A stretch of DNA of 64,000 nt from Poronia punctata (Eukaryota > Ascomycota > Sordariomycetes > Xylariales > Xylariaceae). The stretch is from positions 1 to 64,000 of the forward strand of contig MU401590.1 in the NCBI GenBank assembly GCA_022579005.1, read 5' to 3'. Position 1 is the first letter of the stretch; every line of letters begins with the position of its first letter. Position numbers and translations under genes: made by a program. Below the pieces are notes generated by a model. The model was not told the DNA's origin and did no database searches. It was given only the letters and a program-made list of their open reading frames with translations. This document shows positions 45,958 through 57,788 of the stretch, one piece after another.

Positions 45958-48266
45958 TATGGCGATTACTTGGAAACTATTCAGGGAGCTCGTTGATGAA
46001 AAGACGAATAAAACAATCGGGTTTACTCCCCTCCTCTCTTTATACCTGTTCTCACCTTCTTATATTCGGCCGCTCTTCTCTATGTAGCTAAACAAGGCCA
46101 AGTATATATAATATTTTAGGTATGTACTAGTGTAGAGCGCCGCCGTTACGTGAGCGGACGTAATTCTGTTATATAATCGAGTGAACGGGTTAGAAATCGG
46201 CCAAGCAATGTGCGGGGGGGGGGCGCCGGCGGCGTAATTACCAGTAGGTATGTATGAGCTAGAAACGGACCAAAATCCCGGGTTTCGGCCAATAGGGAAC
46301 ATTTGGTACCTATTCAAGCTTACCCTGGCACCCTGGTCCAATGTCATTTTTCGTCCATGCTTAATACAATCTCATCTTACCCGTAAGTTAGATCAAATAA
46401 TACTACATAACATTATTGAACTGCTTATGGAAAGAAACGTATAGTCGACGGTCCGGTCTGGTGAAACAAAGTGATTTTGGGGTACCGTAGGCTGTCGTGC
46501 ACCGCCATGGGGGAATTAGGTATCAGAAATTCTTTAGACGACTACTTACTTACTTACTTAGTCTACGTAGTGCTTATATAAGATTATAACCGCACATGGG
46601 GTAGTAGTTAGTAGCGGTGATGAGGGTTACCTATTAGTCCTTCTCGAAACACAGACGCTTCTTGAACGTATTATCATGGCATCTTTAAAGTTATTAACCC
46701 GTACTATGGCGCTACCCACTTTGGAGATGTGATATTACGAGTAAACAACTTCTTATTGTCTGCCCGTAAGAGTCCTGCCTAAACTTTTACACCCTAGTAT
46801 GCTCCCATGTCCGAGCTTGCTCGAACTTCGGACCGTTGGGGCTTTTATTTTATTTTTGCCTTGGAGGTCTTACGTTAGTAGGTAGCTCGGAAAACGATGA
46901 GAGGTCTACCTAAACCTCGTCTGCGATCAAACTACTAGGTTACGTAACTTGGTGCTAGGGTTCCGGTTGCACCGTTCATGCGGACGTGGTCTGATTCTGT
47001 GACCGGACCGGAGCGGACAGATAGATGCACAGCTCGGTAGGAAGGGAAGGACGAAGATGAATATATCGATATGATATCTACCTACTTATTCTCACGGGGA
47101 ATGCCTCACTTTGAATCATCTCTCATGAGTGTATCTATTATACTAGCACTTGGATGTTTCTACACGCATAACATACTTGTAGTTACCTAACCTACGTTAG
47201 GTACCTTGGGCAGCCTAGGAGGTAGGTACCTACTAAGGTAGGTTACTTTTTCCGACGTGCTAGAGTAAGCAAGGTCAAAGATTCCGGTTAGGGCCGGCAA
47301 TACACGTAATTAATTAATCCTGCGCCTATTACCTTATGTACCTATGTATGTACGTGAGCTAGTATATGAGCTGGTATGGAACTGGTTGTGGTTATAATCA
47401 ACATCATATTCACCTGCAGTGCTCAGTGCTCAGTGCTCACCGCGGGCAGTACAACAGAAGGATGTACCAGGTAGCTGCGGGGGAAAAGCATATGTCTTAA
47501 ATAGGAATGCGTTGTTCCTTCTTCTCCGCACACATAACGACCTTGATTCCATGAATCCACTCCAGCTAACCTAGGAGGTAGGTACCCTGTCACTCGCTGG
47601 ATTTCTTTTTGTTTAGCAAATACCTTACCTTAGCATCTGCTTGTACGAGCATGCGGGGGTCCTCAGACAGGAAGGCAACACTGGAGATGAAGATTAAGCT
47701 ATACTAGGTACTTCATACAATGAAGAAAAGAGTCTTCGGGTTCAGTCCCCTATCGATCCAAAGGCTCTGGATAGATCCACAATTCTCTGGATTGACGAAC
47801 ATCGACATGACCAGGGCAGATCCGCTACGATGACCTTGCATTGGGAAGGATGGAGGACTGTTCATCGGTACGAGTACATCATCTACACATTACCATCCTA
47901 ATAATGTAACGTAAGTAAAGTAGGTACCTACCCCATCCGCCCCGTTTTACCCCATATACGGCTACCATGGCTGCCGACTGGGCAATGGGGCTACCGGGGT
48001 GCCGGGGTAGGTGGTAGGTGGTAGGTGGTAGTTATTGTGGGTTCGAGACGGTCAAATCCCAAGTTGTGTGGTTGGGGAATTCACGAGAAGCTCATTTTGT
48101 CTTCATGGGGGAGGAGAGTAGTATTTTTTAAGGTCTCGAATCCCCGGGACCCTCAAGCAACGTCAGATTCCCCCCTCTCTCTGCCTCTTTCTCGAACGTA
48201 CCACGGCCTTTATTGACTAGGGCAACTTTCCGCTCTTGTCTTCTCATTGTGACCGAACACTTGGAC
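45958..48266. other. Large intergenic, no gene seen
   Basis: This 2.3-kb stretch is rich in short runs such as CTACTTACTTACTTAGTC, TAGGTAGGTACC and AGTGCTCAGTGCTCAGTGCTCA, without any credible ORF or RNA gene. It is the divergent upstream DNA of the hydrolase and of the mannosidase. TGGTAGGTGGTAGG repeats lie near 48,010. Confidence 0.55.
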
Positions 48267-50854
48267 ATGGGATTCCAGTCTTTGCTGGCTTGCGCTCTCG
48301 TAGCTGCGTCAGCCCAATTCTCGCTCGCCGTATCGAGTCCACGGTCTGACGCAGATGCAAAGAATGTCTACGACTACGTAGACCCTCTCATCGGCACCCG
48401 TAATGGCGGTATGTTAGACCGGATGTCGTATATGCGACTCTCTAACTAGAGTTTATAGGACATGTGTTTGCTGGAGCAACTCTTCCTTTTGGTAAGTGTA
48501 GTTTTCCTCTTCCTATATAGTCATGTTATCACCGCTAAGGAAGGATGATTAGGCATGGCCAAAGCCGTAGCGGACACGACGGAGGACAATCAGGGTGGTT
48601 ATGCGTCCAACGGGAGCCCCGTGTCGGGGTTCTCTCACATGCATGACTCTGGAACCGGTGGCGCTCTGTCTTTAGGAAACTTCCCCATTTTTGTGCACCC
48701 AGGGTGTAAAAATGACACGATCGATGGCTGTGTCTTCCCCAAGACCCAGCGGGCCGTTGGCGTTGTAGATGGGAGTGTATCCGCACGCCCCGGGTATTTT
48801 ACCATTGGTCTGGAGTCGGGTATCACAGCCGAGATGACGGTAACGAACCACACCGCCTTGTATAGGTTCGCATTCTCCAGCAACGATGCGGTGGATACAA
48901 CAGAAGCACCCTCCAGTCCTCTTCTTTTTGTCGACCTCACCGATCTTCCGAATACCCGAAAGAACGGATCTGCTTCAGTGGACCCGGAGACCGGACGGAT
49001 AGTCACGACAGGAACCTTCAACCCCAGCTTTGGCCATGGAACATATACTCTCCACTCTTGCCTGGACCTCAAGGGGGCTTCAATCCGAGACACTGGTGTT
49101 TTCATCAACACGAGAGCCGGTAGCGAACCGAAAAACATCACTGTCCAAGAAGACAACAATAACCCACCTATCCCGGCCGGCGCCTACGTCTGGTTCGACA
49201 AGGTTAGCGAGGGTGACCAAGTCCTCGCACGTGTCGGCCTTTCGTTCATCAGCGCCGAAAAAGCTTGTAAGAATGCCGAGGCTGAGATTGCGGACTTCGG
49301 CTTCGACGATACCCTCACTCAAGCTGAGAAAGCATGGAAAGAAAAGTTCAGCGTCATCGAAATCGACACGGCGACTACGGACGACTCAGATGGTCCGCTA
49401 GACATGGACGATTTACAGACCATCTTCTGGAGCGGTGTTTATAGAGCGATGATCAGCCCGCAAGACTATACGGGGGAGAATCCGCTGTGGGAGAGCGACG
49501 AGCCGTACTATGACTCGTACTATTGCATGTGGGATTCGTTCAGAAGCGTTCACCCTTTCATAACCCTGGTAGACCCGCACTCTCAGACTCTGATGATCCG
49601 CTCTTTAATCGACATTTATAGACACGAGGGCTTTCTCCCAGACTGCCGCATGTCTCTGTGCAAGGGTTTCACCCAAGGTGGTTCCAATGCTGATATCGTG
49701 TTGGTCGATTCGTTTCTCAAGAACATCACGCAGGACGTCGATTGGGAAACAGGATATGAGGCCGTGGTCAAAGACGCCGAAGTCGAGCCGTAAGTACCGT
49801 ATTCCTCGACTCTGGCCCCGTGTGCTAACATCATTCCAGTCAAGTCTGGGATCTCGAAGGCCGGGGCGGGCTTTATAGCTGGAAGAAACTTGGATATATC
49901 CCCGCGGATGATTTCGATCCGTACGGAAATGGTCTATTCACAAGGAGTGTCTCTCGAACCGTCGAATATGCATACGACGATTTCTGTATCGCAGAAATGG
50001 CAGAGAGACTCGGCCACGACGATGACTACGAGAAATACGTCGAGAGATCGGGTAACTGGATAAATCTCTACAAGGAAGATCAGACCTCGTTCCTGGACGG
50101 TGTGGACACAAACTTTACCGGATTCCTGCAGCCCCGGTACTTGAATGGTACCTTTGGTTTCCAGGATCCCAACTTTTGCTCGCCGCTCAACAACTTTGAT
50201 TCCTGCTACCTGAACCCGAACGGCCATGAGACGTACGAGGGCAGTTCTTGGCTCTATACGTTCTTCGCGCCTCATGATATGGCCGCCCTGATCACCACGT
50301 TGGGAGGAACTGATACTTTCGTCAGTCGTCTGGACTTCCTCCACGAGAGCGGTCTGCTCTATGTAGGTGACGAGCAGGGCTTCCTTCCCGTTTTCCAGTA
50401 CCACTATGCCGGACGGCCTGCCAAGTCGGCCGAACGGGCGCATTATTACATCCCGAGCCAGTTCAACACCACCCTCGCCGGCATTCCGGGCAACGACGAC
50501 TCGGGAGCCATGGGTTCTTTCTTGGCCCTGACCATGCTCGGCATTTTCCCCAATCCGGGTCAGGACGTTTACTTCATCACGCCCCCTTTCTTCCCTTCAG
50601 TGTCGATCACGAACCCTGCAAAGGGCAAAACGGCGACGATTAAGAATGTCAACTTCGACGCCGCCTATAAGAATATTTACATCCAAAGCGCAAAGCTGAA
50701 TGGAGATTCTTATACGAAGAACTACTTGACGCACGAATTCTTCTTGAATGGAGGCACTCTTGAGCTCACGCTCGGGCCGAAAGAGAGTACAGCCTGGGGG
50801 ACTGGGGACGAAGATGTACCGCCTAGTCTTAGTACAAAGAAGGCTTTTAACTGA
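48267..50854 (+). CDS. Secreted glycoside hydrolase family 92 alpha-1,2-mannosidase
   Basis: Four exons (48267..48408, 48459..48491, 48553..49789, 49840..50854) give 808 residues. A signal peptide (LLACALVAASAQFSLA) starts the protein. GH92 pattern stretches are DPLIGTRNGGHVFAGATLPFGM (rebuilt across two introns, one exon being 33 nt), GFSHMHDSGTGG, YCMWDSFRSVHPF, GFTQGGSNADIVLVD, EGSSWLYTFF and GNDDSGAMGSF. These enzymes are calcium-dependent exo-mannosidases that trim high-mannose glycans. In fungi they act on extracellular or recycled glycoproteins. The protein carries several N-x-S/T sites. No adjacent CAZyme gene is visible, so it looks solitary. Confidence 0.93.
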
Positions 50855-51892
50855 GACGACGGATAAGATGGATGATTTAACCTAACCTTAGTATGATCTA
50901 GAGAAAAAAATAAGTTCTTATTCTTTACCCTATGGTAATCGTGATTATGTGCTATAGATGCTTTCCGCCTGAATAAAGCTGGTAGGTTTGCACCCCATGC
51001 CAGGAGAAGCACCGATATGTTCATCATGCCAGAAAATTATTCATTTTCTGTGTCCAGCCTGTTCCTCTTGTTGTTCGTCAAGGCTGATAAGAACGAGAAT
51101 CCGGTTTACTTGTATCGTCTAGGTAGGTATCTACATGACGGGCAAGTGATTCGACACAAGCCACGGTCCGACTGTTCGTTTCCTTGAGAAAAGCGTCATT
51201 GACAGGGGTAGTAAAAGCCACAGCTGGTCAGACCCCAACTTTTATCTAGATAGCGCTTGACTGCACGAAATACAGATTCTAATACAGGCGGAAGTTGTTG
51301 CAAGTCCACCGAGATGTCAGTCTAGCCTCTACTCGTAGGTTATAGCTCGGGGCTGAAATACCGTAGTGTGTGGTGGGGACCCTGGGGCGGACTGGGGGGT
51401 AATGGTGTGGCGGCCGATGATGTAATGCGGAGGACCTACCCTGTTCAGTTACCATTCCACCCCCCGATCTCGATTCCAAGCACCGCTAAATCAGGATTGT
51501 CCAGTTTCACAACCTAGTTGTGTGACGTTAAAGTTAGCTGAGATGACACCAAAAACCGCGATTCAAGTGGATTAGCCTAACCTAAGAGGTGCCGGTTGGA
51601 AAAGACTTGGAAAGAATCTGAATGCAGGTAGGGTCCTTGAACCTTGGAAGACGTATCAATATAAGATTATTGCAAACCCTCCTTTCCGCTCCTACTTTTT
51701 GAGTTAGGTTTTTTTTATTCTATTTTTTAATACCTTAAGTCTATGTAAAACATATTTGCATTACAGCAACCAATAAAACTTCACTGCTATAAGAACAGAA
51801 ACGTTCTAAAAGTACCCAAGATATATTAGTGTGAAACAAAGGAAAAGAGAAACCATATATACACAACAACAACAACAACAACAACAACAAAG
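50855..51892. other. Spacer between mannosidase and Q-rich gene
   Basis: This is 1.0 kb of non-coding DNA. Its last ~30 bp are a CAA repeat directly before the next ATG. Confidence 0.55.
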
Positions 51893-52554
51893 ATGTCGTC
51901 AAGCAGCAACGAAGACCAATCCAGAACCTCCTCGCCGGCTCCCCAGCCCGAGGTAGAGCAAGACCGACCAGAGCAATCCAGAGGACCCGAGACAACAACA
52001 CGAGAGAAATCCCCAGCAGCAGCATCGGTAGCCACTGCGTCTCCTTCTCGATCCCGTCCCGCTCGTCAACGACGACGAAACCGTCGCAGACAAGACTTCC
52101 AACCGGACGAGGAAGAAGAAAAAGGACAACAACTCGCACCACCTCAGCAACAACAGCAGCAGCAAATGCCGCCCACATCTCAACAACAGATGATGCCACA
52201 GCAGCAACAACAACAATTCCAACAACAACAGATGCAGCAACAACAACAACCACAACAAGATAGCGGAAAGAGCGATACGTTGAAATTACGACTCGACTTG
52301 AACCTCGAGGTCGAAGTCACGCTCAAGGCGCGTATCCACGGTGATTTGACTTTGGCCCTCTTGTAAGTTTTCCCGAGTCACTATTCCTTTCCTTCCCTCT
52401 CCTCCTTTCCCTCTTTTTATCCCCTTTGACCCTTTTTTCTACTTTAGAACGTCCTAAATTTCCCTTTTCCGACACATCCATCCTTCCTTCCCTACTATAC
52501 CCCCCATATATTCTTCCTTCTGAACGTCGGTTTTTTTTTTCTAGACAATCATAA
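51893..52554 (+). CDS. Glutamine-rich small protein with conserved C-terminal helix
   Basis: Join 51893..52362 and 52545..52554, giving 159 residues. The N-terminal half is Ser/Pro/Arg-rich with a basic patch (RPARQRRRNRRRQ). The middle is poly-Gln/Pro/Met. The C-terminus has the conserved-looking segment LKLRLDLNLEVEVTLKARIH followed by GDLTLALL. I recall this ending as common in fungal hypotheticals, but I cannot name a domain. A 182-nt intron starts exactly at the end of the frame: with splicing the protein ends LALLQS, and without it the frame stops as LALL-TAA. The leader carries nine CAA triplets. Function is unknown; the arginine patch may bind RNA or serve as nuclear signal. Confidence 0.72.
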
Positions 52555-52753
52555 GAGATCAACGAAAAAGAAGAAGAAGAAGAAAGTCCGCCAAAACCTT
52601 CACACTCCTCTGATACGTCATTATTTTATTTTAGGGATGATTCTTAACCAAATTGGTTCTTCGTTAGGGATTCTTAAAAAAAATTTGGTGTTGTTTGTTT
52701 TGCTACGCCTTGGTTTTTTTTTTTTGCGCCTATATTAATAGGACGGTTGGGGT

Positions 52754-52793
<40 letters not shown>

Positions 52794-53155
52794 CGATATT
52801 TCGGCGCATACAAACTGGAAGTCTTGGAAACTTCCCAGCACCTTTTTTTCTTCTGTAAATGGAAGATACATATTATTTTATATAATGAGACAACGAACAA
52901 TTAGCTTTTTGTAATGATAAAGTAAAAAAAGTGTACATATAATTATCCAGTCTTTTTTCGTCTCAAAACACAACCTGCGACATCATTTTCGCAAAATATC
53001 TGGTGTGCTTTTTATGACTTGTTGTTCCTAGTAAACATGACCATCTTTTTTTGTCAAATTCTTTTCTGCTCAAAAAAAAAAACCCGTCCCACCACCTGTA
53101 GGGTCCTCTCACAACCAACCCCCTAGGTAACAACCTCCTCCGACCCAGCATCCTT
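52555..53155. other. 3' flank with GT microsatellite
   Basis: This spacer between convergent ORFs has poly-T runs and the (GT)18 tract at 52757-52792. Confidence 0.6.
52757..52792. repeat. (GT)18 microsatellite
   Basis: This is an uninterrupted run of GT dinucleotides, about 36 bp, in the 3' flank of the glutamine-rich gene. Confidence 0.9.
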
Positions 53156-53386
53156 TCATCTCCGAGGCGGCCCCAAATTGTCCAACCGTACATCCGCTTC
53201 GGCCATGGCTTGCGCGTGTTCCTGGTCCAGGGTAGAGAGTCGCTTGTCGGCTTCTATCATGGCGACGCGATGTTCCTCGTTGGTCTGCTCTTGCTTGATG
53301 CTCAGTTCCTCTATGGCGTTTTGGAACGCTTCGGTTATGATCTTTCCTTCAAATGGTGGAGGTTGTTGTTGTTTTTGCGTGCTCAT
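53156..53386 (-). CDS. Possible 76-residue coiled-coil protein
   Basis: This is an ATG-started ORF of 76 residues: a Gln/Pro-rich start (STQKQQQPPPF), then an amphipathic acidic helix (IITEAFQNAIEELSIKQEQT) with two AEAD-type repeats (MIEADKRLSTLDQEHAQ, MAEADVRLDNL), ending GPPRR. The heptad-like pattern suggests a coiled coil. It has no recognised domain. Its reading frame is clean and codon use looks ordinary, but it is short, so the call is provisional. The downstream 3' region carries T-rich stretches. Confidence 0.5.
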   Translation of the reverse strand: MSTQKQQQPPPFEGKIITEAFQNAIEELSIKQEQTNEEHRVAMIEADKRLSTLDQEHAQAMAEADVRLDNLGPPRR

Positions 53387-56285
53387 TCATAGGTAGGTAT
53401 GGGTTATAATTTGTGTGGTGAGGAAATGATGTTGTTTTTTTTTTCTTTCCATAATGATTACAGAAAGAAAACTTGCGCCGCCGCATTTTGATGATTCGAC
53501 TATATATTATATAGGTTAGATACACATGTAGGTATCCTCTGACATTGTTAATTCCGGGGAAACTGGATCTGTTAGTATGGAGTGTTTGATGATAGAGTTT
53601 AACCTTGGACGATAATATATTATGACGTCATTGTTCTTGACTAAGAGGCCTGTCTGTATCTGTATCTGTAGTCTACGTGTATGTAGCAATAGGGAGTGAA
53701 AGATAATTGAAAAGATTTTGAGGCCAACGATTGGAAACGTATTGGTTCTTTATGTGAAGTATTTATATGTGTAAGGGTCCAGGGAGGGTTAACCAGAGGA
53801 GATGAAGTCGAACACAGTGCCACGTGAGAACTCCGAGACAAAAATAAAATGCCGAATAGACAGTGCCTGCACGCCTTTTTCAATGCGGCACGGCCTAGAC
53901 TACCTAGTCTAAGGTACCTATTACGGGGGAATCGGGGGACGACAGAATGACAACCGGCTTTTTGTCTTGCCTTTCCCCTGATTCGACTAGGTAACCTTAC
54001 TTGGCCTCCAAACGTCCCTCCTTGTTAAATTGCCTGCTTGTAATTAGATTGTCCCCAAGTTTTGGCCTCATGTAAAACTCGAGCCACTCCCGCACTGGCA
54101 CGTGAGGCCCAGGTTAGAGATATTCTAATCATTCTATACCAGCTTCTACGGGTGGAGCCAACCAGAATTACAGTATTATATTGGATCCGTAGCCGGGGCT
54201 TAATATGATATAGACCTGCTAGAAGACAAACTGTGTAACAATGCCCACTGAATGCCACCTTGACATCCCGTGCCGCGTATGAAGATGCGGCCGGCTATCT
54301 AAAGCTATTATAGATTCTACTCGTAGGTGTCCCTAGTTATTTGATGTGACCCCTGCCGGGTTATTACCTGATCACATTTTCTCTCATGACATATTCCCTG
54401 ACAATTACGACCTATTGTTTGGTGCTCCTCACGGAGAGGATTCGTATGTCAGCATCTCGGCCGAGCCATATCCTTGGCCTCTATTCCGCTCTAAATTGAA
54501 TAGGGAATTCTCAGCAGGTTTGCGCGGTTAATGGAATGCATGCTTACCTTATGTATGTCCGTAGGTAGGGTTTGCATTGTTCCTGCCAGGACCGGCAAAA
54601 TCGGACATTGGTTGGAACATGGAAAAGTCCCCTTCCCCGACATGCAACTTGTTCAGACCGAAAGAGCTAAGCGGTGCATACCTGCTGCTCAATTCTGAGA
54701 CATATGCGTAGTTCATCACAAGAGCAAGCAATCAATTACTTCGTCTTTTGGAGAATCGACCCTCCCACATGCGGGAAGATATTTGAAAACCAGTCACGTT
54801 CGACACCGTGTGCGGAGGACACTTTGATTGAGCCAAAGATTACATTAGATTAAGCTCGGCATGTACATTTCGAACACTGGTGTTTAAAATGCTCCAAGAG
54901 CTAACCGGGAATAAGGCAGGAGGGGACTGCAGCTGTGATGTACACGTACACGTCCGAGTACGTATGCGAGAAGGTGCAGACGAGCTGGAAATATTTATTG
55001 GTACTTTGTGCTAGCTTATCACCGAAGTGGTCATTCCTAAAATCAATGACTGGCTAAAAAGTATTACAAGCTGGCATCTCCCACTCTCCATCTCGGTTCC
55101 TTTCTCTCGTCGTTAAATCGTCCTACGTATCGAATAACACACGACTTCGGCCCCAATGGTTTCTTGCTTAATGGGCCTTTCAGGACGAATCTGACCCAGC
55201 AGTTGCAGTAACCAACAACCCTCCAACCTACGAGTTTACTTCTTGTCTGTATGCACTAGAGCAGAAGGGAGGGTACGGAAAGAAGAATTCGAGGAACCTA
55301 TCGCTCAAAACAAATCAAATACTCATCTGGAGAAAACTCCGATTTCTCATCGCTGCCTGTTCTGCTTCGATCCTTGGTAGGGGACGTCGGAACTCGGCTC
55401 GCACCAACTCTATAGCGTTCTGGGCGCTGTAAATCAACTATCCACCCGGGTGTTTAGCGCCCTTTATCCACTGGAATCCTATTGCAAAATCATCCCTTTT
55501 AGTGGATCTTCGGCAGTCCCGTGCCACAAGAATTGACTGGCTCAAAAGACCCTAACCCATCTGGTGCTATCGGATTGCTCGGCGTTGAGACCATCTTCCA
55601 AGATCTTGGGGCAGTCATCTCTCTTCAGGTGAGCAGGCATTCACATTTTATTATAATTATACCTATGGCTCCAGAGTATCGATGGGGAGTCGCCATCCAG
55701 GGGTGTCCCAGCGGCAAAACCTCATTACGCGCCCTGGTCCCATGCAAAACATCATTGCCGCTTACCGGATCGGAGCTTCGGCATCGAATCAATATGAGCC
55801 CGGGTCACTGCCTAGACTAGGTATACCTATTGGAAATGCGTAACCATCGTGGCGTTGTGAGAGTTCTGGTGGGCTCGGATAACACTGCCGATTTGTCGTT
55901 TTTGTACATTACACCTCCCAGTGCGAAACCCCTTGAATAGATAGACTGCTTTTTATCTCACGACATCTCGAGCCATCATCTGTAATTTCCCCTTTCCTTT
56001 CTCTTCATCCATCTTTCACTGACGAGAGCGAAAATAACTGCAGTCTGGGCCCCTCCTCCTCAATCCACTCTCTTTGTTTGCTCGAAATAAACGCATTGCT
56101 GTTCACTTACAAGCTATTGTCTCCTTTGACCAGCTTGTTCAAAGAACAACATAACAACAGCCTGAGGACCAACACAAATATCCATATATCAACTGCGGCT
56201 GGGCCGCAACGTTATTTTGCTCACCTCAATTTTTTTTGGTTTTACTCCTGCCTAATCGACATCGTTTGCCCCTTAAGAATTCATA
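53387..56285. other. Large intergenic, no gene seen
   Basis: This 2.9-kb gap lies upstream of both flanking genes. Open frames of 60-99 codons are scattered on both strands and mostly begin with non-ATG codons. I find no domain or RNA. The last ~300 bases are C/T- and A-rich, like a fungal leader. Confidence 0.55.
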
Positions 56286-56882
56286 ATGGGTATTTTCTCA
56301 GCCATCAAGTCTAAGAGAAGTGGAAGCAGTAGCAGCAACAACAGCAGCAGCAACTTGTCCCAAGTCTCGTACAACCTACAGTCGTCAGAGAGCTTTGCAG
56401 CCACCATGTCGTCGACAGCATCTCAAAGCACAAGCGAGAGCCGACCATCGAGTCGGCACCACCACGATACTGGTTTTCCGGAATCCTTTGCCACGTGCAC
56501 CACATCGATGCGGCATCCGGATGCCATCATCGATCCTGGCTTCGCCATGTCTGCGGAGCATATCGATCCGGCCAGATCATTTAACCGCTCGCGGACGTCG
56601 CTACTCCGCAAGCACCGACGCACCATCAGCTATGGCAAGCTCACGAAGGAAGAACTAGCCGCCCACGCCATGGCATCTGACGCCAACATGCCTTCTGCGC
56701 TGGTCTCCTTATCATCGTCGGACAGAGCCGATGTGTTAGCCGAACAGGAGCCGAATGGGGTGAGCACAGTTGGTACCGCGCAGGATTCGTCGGTGTCGAC
56801 TGCCGATCAAGCCCGGTCTTCGGATCTGAATGACGGCGAGGACCGGCGAAGGGGTAGCGCCCTCCGCCGGTTCATGAAATAA
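56286..56882 (+). CDS. Serine-rich hypothetical protein, possibly myristoylated
   Basis: This is a single-exon ORF of 198 residues with an ATG preceded by a typical A/T leader. The N-terminus MGIFSAIKSK fits a permissive N-myristoylation pattern plus a basic patch. The rest is Ser-rich and likely disordered, apart from a basic stretch RKHRRTISYGKLTKEELAAHA (residues ~108-128) that looks like a conserved interaction or phosphorylation site. The C-terminus is SALRRFMK. Function is unknown. It is listed because of its length, ATG start and the distinct motif. Confidence 0.7.
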   Translation: MGIFSAIKSKRSGSSSSNNSSSNLSQVSYNLQSSESFAATMSSTASQSTSESRPSSRHHHDTGFPESFATCTTSMRHPDAIIDPGFAMSAEHIDPARSFNRSRTSLLRKHRRTISYGKLTKEELAAHAMASDANMPSALVSLSSSDRADVLAEQEPNGVSTVGTAQDSSVSTADQARSSDLNDGEDRRRGSALRRFMK

Positions 56883-57788
56883 AAAGAAAAGTAAAAATGA
56901 AATCTCGGTCATCCGCGCAGACACAGAACGGATATGATTCGACTTTCCCAGTCATGGCCGTAAAGAAGTAAAAGAAGAGTTCTTTCGAGGCGTTATACTA
57001 TTTGGACAATGACATGTTGTCCGCGGGGGTTGTCGGTACAACCCAGGGTTTTTTTTTTATAACCAGCATGGCGTTTTGCATACATAGCATGGTGTTCACG
57101 CGCCTTATAAAGGGGCATTTGGGAGTGGTTTGACCACGAGATGGAGAATGTCTCAGGAACAGATCGGATTGGGCTCGACTATTGCTTCTACAATCTCATT
57201 GCAGTCAGTCGTTTGATCATGAGTATACTGTATACATATTGACCCTGTGCTAGTCTAGACCCCTGAGGTTACAAGACAGCGTAAATCCTCTATGAATAGC
57301 TGATAAGCAGTCACAGAAACATTCGAATTACAAAACACACTAATAATATCAAGTAAGGCTTTTGTTTCCGTCCTACTATAGGAAATAGTTGTTGTCAGAG
57401 CAGAGTAGGTATAGGTATAACGTGATGTGTGAGTATATCATGTAGACCTCCTTTGTCAAGTCCATCTGTGTATTTGTGACGTTGATCCATCTCATTCCTT
57501 CTAATTCAGTCTATTGTTCTCTGTATGTTGAATTTACCGGCATAGTAAATGCCGAGGTGTATGCAGAAGCCCCGATTGATGAGGTTGACGATCATAATCC
57601 ACTCTAGCCCGACGTAATTACCAGTCCGTCCCTCCGGCTAGACTACCCAACACCGAAAACGCCCACCACTCTACAGCCCAGTCGCTAACCATCCATAATA
57701 AATACCCAACCTCGATATATACCTGTTTATCTAGCTCTAGCTCTAACCTTTCCTCCTATCTCTCGTAGGTTACACGACCTACTCGTAA
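56883..57788. other. Spacer, convergent genes
   Basis: This stretch has no gene signal. It includes CTAGCTCTAGCTCTAACC just before the DUF952 gene end and CTACTCGTAATT at 57,780. Confidence 0.55.

Noticed and set aside
47735..47765. GGGTTCAGTCCC motif resembling a tRNA B-box
   Set aside because: No A-box or pairing acceptor stem could be drawn upstream.
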